NCBI RefSeq assembly: GCF_029504655.1
Contig: NZ_JAQFIL010000001.1
Coordinates: 4,159,001 to 4,223,000 of the forward strand
Direction: 5' to 3'
Length of the DNA stretch: 64,000 bases
DNA from: Catalinimonas alkaloidigena
GTDB taxonomy: Bacteria; Bacteroidota; Bacteroidia; Cytophagales; Cyclobacteriaceae
The translations under genes were made by a program, and so were the position numbers. Positions 18,979 to 27,251 of the stretch are shown here, piece after piece. The notes beneath the pieces were generated by a model. The model ran no database searches, had not been told where the DNA came from, and worked only from the letters and a program-made list of their open reading frames with translations. Every line of letters starts with the position of its first letter. Position 1 is the first letter of the stretch.

Positions 18979-19337
18979 ATTGATTGAAAAAATTCTTGCA
19001 GTGTTTGTTGAGCGAAGTTATAAAGAAATCAGAGGGCTCAGTGAAACACTGATTAATATTTTAGTTTAAAAATGGAAGTCTTCTTGTCAAACTCATTCAG
19101 AGAAGTGATGTTCTTCTAAATTCTTCAAATTATCAATCTCTGGAATTATTTGTTCAGCCTGCCAGCCCAGGGGCTTTGGCCTATTCAAGAAAAAGCGCAG
19201 ACCAGTTAGGAAGACTCGATGTTAGTGAAATGAAAATTAATAAATTATGTGATTGTAAGATGGAGGGGTAACTTTTAAAAATATCATGGTTCCAATGTAC
19301 TAACTGATTTCAATACATTTAGGTTCTAATCCATTGT
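18979..19337. other. Intergenic region, no gene seen
   Basis: This 359-base gap lies between two leftward genes, so it holds the rnr promoter and the untranslated end of the exonuclease gene. It shows only small, unconvincing hairpins such as CAGTG/CACTG. No ORF or RNA can be supported. Confidence 0.4.
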
Positions 19338-20063
19338 TTATACTACCGTTATATTCTCCTGCCTGATAGGGTCAAGCGACTGCAAGTGCAAAAACACCTG
19401 TGCCAATACTGACACATTACGTTTACAGAAGCGCGCGATTTGTTCCAAAGACTTATCTTTATAATAGAGTCGGTTAACATCACTACCTTTCATATTTTCT
19501 TCCTTTACCGCTTGTACATCAAACAAAGCTGCCAGTAAATCTAAAGAAATATAGCTTTTGTAATCGCCAAACTTCCACATCTCCATGGTATCCAGATGAT
19601 GAATCTCCCATGATTTTTTACCTGCTACATCCATAGATGGAGGTAAGTTAATGCCGTTGATCAGCATACGACGACAGAGGTAAGGAAAGTCAAATTCCTT
19701 TCCGTTATGGGCACAGAGCCTTAATTTGCCCTGATCAAACTTCATCACTGTTTCTTTAAAGTTCTCAAGGATTTCTTTTTCATTTTCACCAGAGATACAT
19801 TTGATCCGCAGCTCTGTTTCATCGTTATCCAGCGTATGAAATATACCTACCGAAATGACAACAACTTTTCCAAATTCAGCATAAATACCTGCCCGCTCAA
19901 AAAATAAATCCTCTACGCTTAGCTCTTCTTTATTTTTTAGGTTGGATGCCTTACGGCTCCATTCGCGCTTGAGTACTTCTCCTAAATCATCAAAGCTGGC
20001 TTCAGCAGATACTGTTTCAATATCTACAAACATCAGGTTGCTCAGGTTAAGATCTAGTGACAT
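19338..20063 (-). CDS. DEDD-type 3'-5' exonuclease-like protein (PolB-related), last catalytic motif altered
   Basis: The 241-residue protein resembles the stand-alone 3'-5' exonuclease group related to the proofreading domain of DNA polymerase B. Exo I is FVDIETV (Asp and Glu ligands), Exo II is CAHNGKEFDFPYLCRR, and a HLDTMEMWKFGDYKSYISLDLL segment matches the family. The expected third motif, Tyr-x3-Asp (usually YCxxD), reads FCKRN here: the tyrosine is Phe and the metal-binding Asp is Asn (codon AAT, checked on the reverse strand). This may weaken or abolish nuclease activity, or indicate a non-standard ligand. It sits 59 bases downstream of dCTP deaminase on the same strand, so the two may be co-transcribed with a shared role in nucleotide or DNA maintenance (inference). 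Confidence 0.82.
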   Translation of the reverse strand: MSLDLNLSNLMFVDIETVSAEASFDDLGEVLKREWSRKASNLKNKEELSVEDLFFERAGIYAEFGKVVVISVGIFHTLDNDETELRIKCISGENEKEILENFKETVMKFDQGKLRLCAHNGKEFDFPYLCRRMLINGINLPPSMDVAGKKSWEIHHLDTMEMWKFGDYKSYISLDLLAALFDVQAVKEENMKGSDVNRLYYKDKSLEQIARFCKRNVSVLAQVFLHLQSLDPIRQENITVV

Positions 20064-20122
20064 TGCAAAAAAATTGTAGGTAAAAAATAAAAGTTATCTA
20101 TATAAAAATTCAGATCAAGATA

Positions 20123-20644
20123 CTATTTCTCAAAGTCTTTATAAAGCATACTGGGCTGAATTCCTTTGTTGTGCTGGTATTTTTTACTGTGGTATGCTTC
20201 GTATACACCCTCAATGGAATGGTAAAAAATCTGACAGATTTCCACACCTGCATATATACGAATAGGCTGCACACAAAACATTTCCAGGGTCCAGAAACCA
20301 GAAAAGCCCACATCGCCGAAGCCAGCGGTAATGTGAACAAACAGTCCCAAACGTCCTATGGAAGAACGCCCTTCCAGCATGGGTACATAATTGTGTGTTT
20401 CGGTAAACTCCAGTGTTCTTCCCAGATAAAGTTTATCTTTTTCCAGTAACAAGCCCTCTTCAGGTATCGTAATTTTCTGGGCCGTATTCTCAGTCTTCAT
20501 GTCCAGCACCTGCTTATCGTATATTAAAAGGTCTTCATGAAGCCTGAGATTATAACTATTGGGGTTAAGTTGCTCTTTACGAAAAGGTTCAATAATAATG
20601 TCTTTACCTAATTTTGCTTCAATGGATTTTCCGGAGAGGATCAT
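20123..20644 (-). CDS. dcd: dCTP deaminase
   Basis: The 173-residue enzyme converts dCTP to dUTP, supplying the dTMP route. Key segments are QLNPNSYNLRLHEDLLIY near the N-terminus and LEGRSSIGRLGLFVHITAGF, which holds the RSSxGR nucleotide-binding motif. FSGFWTLEMFCVQPIRIYAG contains the catalytic Glu, and the protein ends with KGIQPSMLYKDF. Length and motifs match the bacterial dCTP deaminase trimer. Bifunctional deaminase/dUTPase members exist, and I cannot tell them apart here. It is upstream of the exonuclease-like gene on the same strand, with a 59-base spacer. Confidence 0.93.
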   Translation of the reverse strand: MILSGKSIEAKLGKDIIIEPFRKEQLNPNSYNLRLHEDLLIYDKQVLDMKTENTAQKITIPEEGLLLEKDKLYLGRTLEFTETHNYVPMLEGRSSIGRLGLFVHITAGFGDVGFSGFWTLEMFCVQPIRIYAGVEICQIFYHSIEGVYEAYHSKKYQHNKGIQPSMLYKDFEK

Positions 20645-20817
20645 TCGGTTATAAAGTTCAGAGGTTGAGAGTTCACTGTTCTGGATTATCTATGTCTGAA
20701 ATAGATTTTACCTGATGCAAATTAGGCAAATAATCATGGTAAAGCATAGGCTTGATACTTTCAAATGCAAATGTTAAAACGATTTTGCTTAGTAGTCAAA
20801 ATTTTTCTTTCGGACTA

Positions 20818-20847
20818 TTGTATTTTAAAAACCCATGCTTAACTTTG
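20818..20847 (+). promoter_or_regulatory. Bacteroidota-type promoter of tRNA-Gly
   Basis: TTG at 20818-20820 is followed by exactly 19 bases and then TAACTTTG at 20840-20847. This matches the Bacteroidota consensus (TTG, about 19 bases, TAnnTTTG). Transcription would start some 10 bases before the tRNA at 20866. Confidence 0.85.
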
Positions 20848-20865
20848 TACTCCCATTCGGAAAAA

Positions 20866-20938
20866 GCGAAAGTAGCTCAGCTGGTAGAGCGCAACCTTGC
20901 CAAGGTTGAGGTCGCGGGTTCGAACCCCGTCTTTCGCT
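20866..20938 (+). tRNA. tRNA-Gly (anticodon GCC)
   Basis: A 73-base cloverleaf: the acceptor stem GCGAAAG/CTTTCGC is perfect, with a T discriminator base. The anticodon arm CAACC-TTGCCAA-GGTTG gives anticodon GCC, and the T arm is GCGGG-TTCGAAC-CCCGT. The 3' CCA is not encoded in full. Confidence 0.97.
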
Positions 20939-20946
20939 CAAAACTT

Positions 20947-20984
20947 AAAGCGACTCCCAGATCAGATTAACGGAGAGTCGCTTT
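20947..20984 (+). terminator. Hairpin between the two tRNA genes
   Basis: A 10-bp perfect stem (AAAGCGACTC/GAGTCGCTTT) with an 18-base loop lies 8 bases after tRNA-Gly. Only a weak T run (CTTTGCTGTTCT) follows, so it may be a terminator or a processing structure. Confidence 0.5.
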
Positions 20985-21016
20985 GCTGTTCTAAATAAGA
21001 TGAGTTTTTTACTCAT

Positions 21017-21100
21017 GCCGGGATGGTGGAATTGGTAGACACGCAAGACTTAAAATCTTGTGACCATTAGGTCGTGCGGGTTCAAGTCCCGCTCCTGGTA
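21017..21100 (+). tRNA. tRNA-Leu (anticodon TAA)
   Basis: An 84-base class II tRNA: the acceptor stem is GCCGGGA/TCCTGGT (with two G-T pairs) and the discriminator is A. The D arm is TGGTGGAATTGGTAGACAC-like, the anticodon arm CAAGA-CTTAAAA-TCTTG gives anticodon TAA (reads UUA), a variable arm is present, and the T arm is GCGGG-TTCAAGT-CCCGC. CCA is not encoded. A short inverted repeat (ATGAGT, five T, ACTCAT) touches its 5' end and ACTCAT recurs at its 3' end. Confidence 0.97.
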
Positions 21101-21108
21101 CTCATTGA

Positions 21109-21135
21109 GCCTGTAAGTTTATCTTGCAGGCTTTT
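21109..21135 (+). terminator. Rho-independent terminator after tRNA-Leu
   Basis: A 9-bp stem GCCTGTAAG/CTTGCAGGC (one G-T pair) with loop TTTAT is followed by TTTTCTATTTTG. It ends about 19 bases before the convergent efflux operon. Confidence 0.85.
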
Positions 21136-21153
21136 CTATTTTGTATAATCTTT

Positions 21154-22272
21154 TCAAGCACTCGTCTTCCGATAATTCCAGATAGCCAGCAAATTCATAA
21201 TCACGGCATAAAGAGCAATAACTCCAAAAAGATGCGCCACATCTGCAAAGCCACTGCCTTTCAACAGTACCATGCGCATTATCTTCACAAAGTAGGCTAC
21301 CGGATTGAAGCGGGTAATTGCCTGTGCCCAGTCAGGCATATTTTCTATCGGTGTAAACAGACCGCTCATCAGGATAAAAATTACCAGAAAAAACCAGGAA
21401 ACAAACATAGCCTGCTGCTGGGTGTCGGTAATGGTAGAAACAAACATGCCCATACCCAAGACCAGTACCAAATAAATGCCTGCGAACAAATAGATCAAAC
21501 CCAGGCTACCTTCAAAGCTGATCTGAAAATGATAATGAGCAATGAGCAGTCCTATCGTCAATTCAGCCAAAGCAATGATAAGAAATGGCAGCAGCTTACC
21601 GATAATGAACTGGTATTTTTTAATGGTAGTCACATTCAACTGCTCAATCGTGCCTATCTCTTTTTCCCGGACAATATTCATGGCCGACAGAAAAACCGCG
21701 ATCATTGTAACCAGCAGCACCAGTATGCCAGGCACCATAAAGGTTTGATAATTTAGCTCAGGGTTATACCAATTACTGCTTTTAACGCTAATTCCTGTGC
21801 TATTGTGCTGCTTACTGCTAAGCATCTCAGCACGGACGTTCTGATTAAAATCTTGTAAAACTGTACTGATATAGGCATTGGCTAGTCCGGCTTTGGTACC
21901 GTTGATCGCGTTAATCAGCAGTTGGACAGACGCCTGTTTTTGTTTGTACAAATCCCTCTCAAACTCCATAGGGATATTGAGCAGTACATCGGCCTGATCA
22001 AAATCCAAAGCCCGGTAGCCTTCTTCCAGATTTTCTGAGTGGGCTGTCAGCTGAAAATAGGTGGAGCCTAGCAGTTTATCCAGAAGCTGCCTTGAAGCCT
22101 GACTTTTGTCGTGGTCAATGATAAATACTTTGACATGCTTGATTTCAAAGTTTGCCGCATAAGACAGCAAAAATATCTGTACTATCGGCATCACAAAAAG
22201 TATAGGCAGTATGCTGCGATTACGAAAAATCTGCAGAAATTCTTTTTGTATCAGAAATAATATTTTTCTCAT
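21154..22272 (-). CDS. ABC-2 type efflux permease (YbhR-like), second permease
   Basis: The 372-residue inner-membrane permease of an ABC exporter is homologous to the neighbouring permease and to the YbhS/YbhR pair of E. coli. It has a cytoplasmic N-terminus, a first span (ILPILFVMPIVQIFLLSYAA) and a large periplasmic domain of about 140 residues. Five C-terminal spans follow, with the coupling helix region MNIVREKEIGTIEQLNVTTI, the family's 'REKExGTxEQL' signature. It overlaps the upstream permease by 4 bases (ATGA). As the last gene of the efflux operon it should form a heterodimeric pore with that permease. The substrate is unknown. Confidence 0.92.
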   Translation of the reverse strand: MRKILFLIQKEFLQIFRNRSILPILFVMPIVQIFLLSYAANFEIKHVKVFIIDHDKSQASRQLLDKLLGSTYFQLTAHSENLEEGYRALDFDQADVLLNIPMEFERDLYKQKQASVQLLINAINGTKAGLANAYISTVLQDFNQNVRAEMLSSKQHNSTGISVKSSNWYNPELNYQTFMVPGILVLLVTMIAVFLSAMNIVREKEIGTIEQLNVTTIKKYQFIIGKLLPFLIIALAELTIGLLIAHYHFQISFEGSLGLIYLFAGIYLVLVLGMGMFVSTITDTQQQAMFVSWFFLVIFILMSGLFTPIENMPDWAQAITRFNPVAYFVKIMRMVLLKGSGFADVAHLFGVIALYAVIMNLLAIWNYRKTSA

Positions 22273-23381
22273 GATTGGCTAAGTCTGACGTTGAATTTTA
22301 CAATACTGAGCCCCAGCAGCAATAAGGTCATCCCGGCTAAGACTGCTGTCTCAAAAGCTACCGAAGCAAAGCCGGTTCCCTTCAGCATCACATTTCTGAT
22401 AATAATGATAAACCACTTGGCAGGAATTACATTACTGATCCACTGCAGTATCTCCGGCATACTTTCAATGGGAAAAATGAAGCCCGACAGAATGATGGTG
22501 GGCAGCATCAAGCCCATGAGTGAAAAAAGGAGGGCGGTCTGCTGAGTTTCTGCAATGGTAGATATCAGGATGCCAAGCGAGAGTGACAATACGATGTAGA
22601 GAAATATCTCAGCGACCAGTAAGCCCAGGTTCCCCTCCAGGGGCATTCCAAAAACCGTGGCCCCTATGATAAGAATCGTGGCCGCATTGATCAGCGCTAA
22701 TACGATGTATGGAATGGATTTCCCTAAAATAATGACTGCCGGGCGCAGGGGTGAAACCAGCAGCAACTCCATGGTACCGGATTCTTTCTCACGTGCAATG
22801 GTGATGGACGTCATCATGGCACCAATCAGCAGCAGAATCACCGTAATCAAGCCAGGAACGAACATATATGTTCCTTCCAGTTCAGGATTGTACAGCATGC
22901 GCAAATCCGGCTGCACCTGAATGATACCTGCCTTATTTCGTGCTTGGCTCAACTGATAATCCTGCACAATGGCGCTTACATAGTTTGTCAGTGTAGAGGC
23001 GGTATTCGGGTCAGTAGCGTCGGCGATCAATTGAAGGTTGCTACTTCCGTTTTTCAATAAATTATGCTGAAAGTCTTGCTCAAAGATGACGGCCAGCTTG
23101 ATTTCTCCTTTTTTGAAAGCCTGCTCTATCTGGGACTCAGATTGCAGTATGCTGTTGAGCCGGAAGTAACCTGAGGCTAAGAGCTTATCCGTAATCTGCC
23201 GCGTAGCCGTGTCTTTGGACTTGTCCAGAATCGCGATGTCCGCATTACGTATCTCATTGGTAATAGAAAATCCAAACAGAATGATCTGTATGATCGGCAT
23301 CCCAAAAAGAATGGTTAGCGTCCGCACATCACGAAAAATGTGAAAGAACTCTTTCTTGACAAAGGATATAAATCTTTTCAT
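22269..23381 (-). CDS. ABC-2 type efflux permease (YbhS-like), first permease
   Basis: The 370-residue permease has the same layout as its partner: a first span (LTILFGMPIIQIILFGFSI), a periplasmic domain (about residues 45-175), then five spans. The signature TIAREKESGTMELLLVSPLRP marks the ABC2_membrane_3 group. The FIFPIESMPEILQWISNVIPAKWF loop before the last span is also typical. It overlaps the ATPase gene above and the permease gene below by 4 bases each, so translation is coupled along the operon. Confidence 0.93.
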   Translation of the reverse strand: MKRFISFVKKEFFHIFRDVRTLTILFGMPIIQIILFGFSITNEIRNADIAILDKSKDTATRQITDKLLASGYFRLNSILQSESQIEQAFKKGEIKLAVIFEQDFQHNLLKNGSSNLQLIADATDPNTASTLTNYVSAIVQDYQLSQARNKAGIIQVQPDLRMLYNPELEGTYMFVPGLITVILLLIGAMMTSITIAREKESGTMELLLVSPLRPAVIILGKSIPYIVLALINAATILIIGATVFGMPLEGNLGLLVAEIFLYIVLSLSLGILISTIAETQQTALLFSLMGLMLPTIILSGFIFPIESMPEILQWISNVIPAKWFIIIIRNVMLKGTGFASVAFETAVLAGMTLLLLGLSIVKFNVRLSQS

Positions 23382-24106
23382 GGCCTAGCAAGTTGGATAA
23401 AAACATCATTCATACTCTCGGCATGGAATTGCTTCTTCAACTGATTCGGTGTATCCAGCGCTTCTATTTTTCCAGCCACCATCATGGAAATGCGGTCGCA
23501 ATATTCAGCCTCATCCATATAATGGGTCGTGATGAAAATAGTGACACCTTCCTCAGCAGCTTCATAGATCATCTCCCAGAACTGTCGGCGGGTAAGCGGA
23601 TCAACACCACTGGTAGGCTCATCCAGAAAAATGATCTGGGGGTCGTGCAGGGCAGCTACTGAGAAAGCCAGCCTTTGCTTCCACCCCAGCGGTAAAGCTT
23701 TTACAAGCTGATTACGCTTCTCAAAAAGTTGCAACTGGTGCAGGAGGCTACTGCTTTTTTCTTTGATCTGCTTTCGGGAAAGTCCATAAATACCTCCGTA
23801 AAAACGGATGTTTTCCGCAATCGTCAGGTCTTCATACAGGCTAAATTTCTGACTCATATAGCCGATGTTCTGCTTAATTTTTTCTGACGCTTTGTACACA
23901 TCAAAGCCTGCCACTTTAGCTTCTCCAGCTGAAGGGCTGAGCAGACCGGTAAGCATACGCATGGCAGTTGTTTTGCCCGCCCCATTAGCTCCCAAAAAGC
24001 CAAAAATTTCCCCTCTTTTCACTTCAAAGCTGATCTGATCTACCGCCTTGAAGCTCCCGAAATGTCGGCTTAACTGCTGGGCTTCTATGACATATTGCGT
24101 ATTCAT
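23378..24106 (-). CDS. ABC transporter ATP-binding protein (second ATPase of efflux system)
   Basis: This 242-residue nucleotide-binding subunit has Walker A GANGAGKTT, a Q loop in IGYMSQKFSLYEDLT, Walker B IIFLDEPTSGVDP and the switch His in FITTHYMDEAEYCD. The signature segment reads LPLGWKQRL in place of LSGGQ. This variant is also usual in the second ATPase half of YbhF-like proteins. In E. coli YbhF the two ATPase halves are fused; here they are two genes overlapping by 4 bases. It powers export through the two permeases downstream. Confidence 0.94.
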   Translation of the reverse strand: MNTQYVIEAQQLSRHFGSFKAVDQISFEVKRGEIFGFLGANGAGKTTAMRMLTGLLSPSAGEAKVAGFDVYKASEKIKQNIGYMSQKFSLYEDLTIAENIRFYGGIYGLSRKQIKEKSSSLLHQLQLFEKRNQLVKALPLGWKQRLAFSVAALHDPQIIFLDEPTSGVDPLTRRQFWEMIYEAAEEGVTIFITTHYMDEAEYCDRISMMVAGKIEALDTPNQLKKQFHAESMNDVFIQLARP

Positions 24107-25023
24107 AAGCTTGACGTTTCTTGCTTGCCCATCAATTCCATGAAGCGGTCTTCTACGCTGGCTTCTATCGGATTAACTATCAGGCCATGATGCCCCAACT
24201 CCTTCAGATGCATTTTCAGGGATTCCAGAAAATGCTCCTGCCTGAGGGTAAGGTGAACATGCTCCCCAAAAGCATATGCTGAGGAGGTTTCAGGAAAGGA
24301 CCTCAGATCATTGAGCAGCCTGTACATACTTTGGTCAGTGCTTACTGCCCACAGGGTTTTGCTAAAGGTCTTTCTGACTTTATCCGGCTCATCTACCGTC
24401 ATAATTTTACCTTTCTGTATCAGTGCTACTCTTTCACACAGGCTGGCTTCGTCCATATAAGGTGTGGATACCAGCAGCGTGATTCCTTCACTTTTAAGCT
24501 TACGCAGCATTTCCCAAAGCTCTTTGCGGGATACCGGATCAATGCCGGTAGTAGGTTCATCCATAAAAAGCACTTTTGGGCGATGAATAAGCGCACAGGA
24601 AAGGGCGAGCTTCTGCTTCATCCCTCCCGACAAAGCCCCCGCTTTCCGGTCTTTGAAAGGCTCAATCTGACTATAGATATCTTTGATCAGTTCATAGTTT
24701 TCCTGAATGCTGCTGCCAAAAACGGTGGCAAAAAACTCCAGGTTTTCCTGTACACTCAGATCAGGGTAAAGCGAAAAACGTCCGGGCATATAGCCTACAT
24801 GCTGCCTGATTGTACGATAGTCTTTCACCACATCCCGGCCTCCTACTTTTGCTTTACCTCTATCAGCCAGCAATAACGTAGTGAGGATGCGGAAAAGCGT
24901 GGTTTTGCCTGCTCCATCGGGACCTATCAGACCAAAAAGCTCTCCTTCTTTCACATCCAGATTGATTTCATTCAGCGCCTGCACATCACCGAACTGTTTG
25001 GATATTTGTTCGGTCAGTATCAT
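24103..25023 (-). CDS. ABC transporter ATP-binding protein (first ATPase of efflux system)
   Basis: The 306-residue subunit has Walker A GPDGAGKTT (near residue 34), the signature ALSGGMKQKLALS, Walker B VLFMDEPTTGIDP and the D and H loops of the drug-export ABC class. The usual H-loop His is replaced: LLVSTPYMDEASLCE has Pro where the partner has His, as often seen in the first half of YbhF-like pairs. A C-terminal extension of about 80 residues follows the ATPase core. It pairs with the next gene, which it overlaps by 4 bases, and it overlaps the HlyD gene upstream likewise. Confidence 0.93.
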   Translation of the reverse strand: MILTEQISKQFGDVQALNEINLDVKEGELFGLIGPDGAGKTTLFRILTTLLLADRGKAKVGGRDVVKDYRTIRQHVGYMPGRFSLYPDLSVQENLEFFATVFGSSIQENYELIKDIYSQIEPFKDRKAGALSGGMKQKLALSCALIHRPKVLFMDEPTTGIDPVSRKELWEMLRKLKSEGITLLVSTPYMDEASLCERVALIQKGKIMTVDEPDKVRKTFSKTLWAVSTDQSMYRLLNDLRSFPETSSAYAFGEHVHLTLRQEHFLESLKMHLKELGHHGLIVNPIEASVEDRFMELMGKQETSSL

Positions 25024-25919
25024 GATTCGGCTTCATTTGGATTGAAAATTACTTCGCCGGGCATACCAATTTTCAGGCGCCCATCATTCTTTACCCTTAC
25101 TTTGATGGCATAGACAAGGTCCACCCTCTCATCTTTGGTCTGTATGATTTTGGGCGTAAACTCTGCTTTGTCCGATATCCAGCTGAGCGTGCCTTTCAAC
25201 CGGTGAAAATTGGCTTTGTCCTGATCAATGAGCACGTCTACTTCCTCACCAAGCTTTACATCATCCAGTTGGTTGCCACTGATGTACGCTCTCAGCTCCA
25301 GATAGTCCAGATCGGCCATACGCAGCAAGGGCGTACCCGCATTGACCATCTCATGCGCTTCGGCCAGCTTCACCAGCACTGTCCCATGAAGGGGAGCGTT
25401 CAGTCGGGCATCTTTTATTTGCTCATTAAGCTGGGCAATGCGGGATTCCATGGTTTCTATTTCAGCAGATAAAGGACCAAATTCGGTGCGGGCAGAAGCG
25501 ATCTGACGATCCAGGACTTCCAGACGGCTTTGCAGATCATCCACCTGCTTGGCAGTAGCGGCACCTTCTTTAGCGAGAATCTGAAAACGCTCTACTTCTC
25601 GGGCAGCATTTTCCCTTTCTTCTTTCAGCACGTCCAGCCGTGAAGCAACGCCCGGCTGACGGGCTTTAATGGCCTTGATACCCGCTTTAAGTTCCTGTTT
25701 TTTCAGATGCAATTGGGTGGTGTCTAGCTGCGCAATGAATTGCCCTTCATTGAGTTCATCCCCTTCCTTTGCATCAAAATTCAGTATTTTGCCAGGCACT
25801 TCGGCAGATAATGTCAGTTCAGTAGCTTCAAAATTTCCGTAGGCATCGGCCACATCTGAGTCCTGCTGACAGGCAGTAAACAGTAGGGCGAGGGCAAATA
25901 GGGTCATAGGTGTTTTCAT
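25020..25919 (-). CDS. HlyD-family membrane-fusion lipoprotein (YbhG-like)
   Basis: The 299-residue periplasmic adaptor has a lipobox (LLFTAC, Cys near residue 17) in place of the usual membrane anchor. The lipoyl half-motif LSAEVPGKILNFDAKEGDEL is followed by a long coiled-coil hairpin (about residues 70-185) and the second lipoyl half NAPLHGTVLVKLAEAHEMV. A beta-barrel ends the protein (DLVYAIKVRVKNDGRLKIGMPGEV, the HlyD_3 pattern). It should link the ABC pump to the TolC duct encoded just upstream; the two genes share the base at 25919. Confidence 0.94.
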   Translation of the reverse strand: MKTPMTLFALALLFTACQQDSDVADAYGNFEATELTLSAEVPGKILNFDAKEGDELNEGQFIAQLDTTQLHLKKQELKAGIKAIKARQPGVASRLDVLKEERENAAREVERFQILAKEGAATAKQVDDLQSRLEVLDRQIASARTEFGPLSAEIETMESRIAQLNEQIKDARLNAPLHGTVLVKLAEAHEMVNAGTPLLRMADLDYLELRAYISGNQLDDVKLGEEVDVLIDQDKANFHRLKGTLSWISDKAEFTPKIIQTKDERVDLVYAIKVRVKNDGRLKIGMPGEVIFNPNEAES

Positions 25920-27181
25920 CAGTATATTCCTTTTTCTGTGAGATAGGCCACTTGTGCCTGAATGAGTTGAATTTGGTGTAAACTATGGTTGAGCCGGGCT
26001 TTTTGCTCCTCATGCACATCGTCCAGATATTCAGTAGGCGTAATGATGCCCTGATCAAGCTGACGGGAAGCATACTGTCTGACCTCCTCCATCATGCTGA
26101 TGATCTCTTCATCCTGCTCCATCAACTGCTGGTAACGGCTTATGTCAGCTTCCTGCTTTTCCAGTCGGATACGGATATTTCTTTCCAGATTTTCTTCTTC
26201 AGTACTGATGATCTGCTGCTGTATACTTACTTCTTCCTGTTTTCTTTGGGTCCTGCCCCAATCCATAAACTGCCACTGCATCCTCACACCTGCCTGATAA
26301 TAGGGACTGGTATTGATCTCAAAAAAATTGAGGGGGTTAGGATAGCCCAAACCACCCTGAGCAAAAACTGAAATCTTAGGCTTGTTATCTGTACCAATCA
26401 GCTGAGACTGCGCCCCGAGCTTCCGGGATTGCAGAGTCAACAGTTCAAGTTCCGGACGATCAATCTCAGGATCAGTAATGTTGATTACCGGAGTACGCAA
26501 GGCTGTTGCTTCAGTGATATCAAATCCGGTCAGTGTACTGAGGGTTTGCATCGCGGCATTTTCTCTGGCACTCAGCTCTGCCATTTGCTGTTTCAGCTTA
26601 GCAATTTCGGAACGCAACCGCAGCGCATCAGCGGGCAATGCTACTCCTCCCCTTACTCCCGCTTCCACAGATCTGAGTTTATCCAGAAGCAGTTTTGTGG
26701 TAGTTTTTAAAATTTCTTCAGACTGCCGGGCAAGCAGTATGGAAAAATAACTTTGCTGCACCCTGGGTTTGAGCTGCTGAATATTGACTTCCTTCTGCTG
26801 TATATCAATTGCCAGTTGCTGCTCTTCCAGCGATTGACGAGCGGCCCTGCTCCCTCCACTATAGATCGGTTGGTTGATATCCAGGTATGCCTGCCAGCGT
26901 TCTTTAGGAAGTTCGGGAAGTTCAGTGCCGGGCATGCCTAAAGGAAACTGAATTACATCTGACTGATAAGTTACCTGTCCGTTCAAGCTAAGCCTGGGCA
27001 GGTAATCCGCCAGTGTGTTTTCTCTGCGAAGCTGACTTGCCTGTCGTAGTAAATCCTGCTGTTTGAGCAAAGGGAAACGGGCAATTGCTTCATCCTGACA
27101 TGCCTTCAGACCAATTGTATCAGCCATTTGTGCTATGCCTGAATGCGCATACAAGAGTAAAATGAATATGCCATATTTCAT
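25919..27181 (-). CDS. TolC-family outer-membrane efflux protein
   Basis: The 420-residue protein has a signal peptide (residues 1-17, ending GIAQ) and the two-fold helical repeat of TolC-type ducts. The repeats are visible as long Gln- and Glu-rich helices around LDINQPIYSGGSRAARQSLE and MQWQFMDWGRTQRKQEEV, the two equivalent helix starts. The QGIITPTEYLDDVHE segment near the end is a conserved family mark. It is the first structural gene of the operon, and a palindromic operator (27219-27236) lies 38 bases above its start. It gives the pump its outer-membrane exit. Confidence 0.94.
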   Translation of the reverse strand: MKYGIFILLLYAHSGIAQMADTIGLKACQDEAIARFPLLKQQDLLRQASQLRRENTLADYLPRLSLNGQVTYQSDVIQFPLGMPGTELPELPKERWQAYLDINQPIYSGGSRAARQSLEEQQLAIDIQQKEVNIQQLKPRVQQSYFSILLARQSEEILKTTTKLLLDKLRSVEAGVRGGVALPADALRLRSEIAKLKQQMAELSARENAAMQTLSTLTGFDITEATALRTPVINITDPEIDRPELELLTLQSRKLGAQSQLIGTDNKPKISVFAQGGLGYPNPLNFFEINTSPYYQAGVRMQWQFMDWGRTQRKQEEVSIQQQIISTEEENLERNIRIRLEKQEADISRYQQLMEQDEEIISMMEEVRQYASRQLDQGIITPTEYLDDVHEEQKARLNHSLHQIQLIQAQVAYLTEKGIY

Positions 27182-27218
27182 GGTATTGGCTATTAAATTG
27201 AAAATCAGATTCTTCTGC

Positions 27219-27236
27219 TTTACCTAAATGGGTAAA
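27219..27236. promoter_or_regulatory. Predicted TetR operator upstream of the efflux genes
   Basis: Perfect inverted repeat TTTACC, 6 bases, GGTAAA, in the 70-base gap between the tetR stop and the tolC start. Two more copies of the pattern flank the tetR start, which supports a specific operator. Confidence 0.8.
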
Positions 27237-27251
27237 TTATGGGTAAAAAAT

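Noticed and set aside
21000-21016. Hairpin ATGAGT-TTTTT-ACTCAT touching tRNA-Leu as a separate element
   Set aside because: Only six pairs. It may be part of tRNA precursor processing or chance, so no separate feature is claimed.
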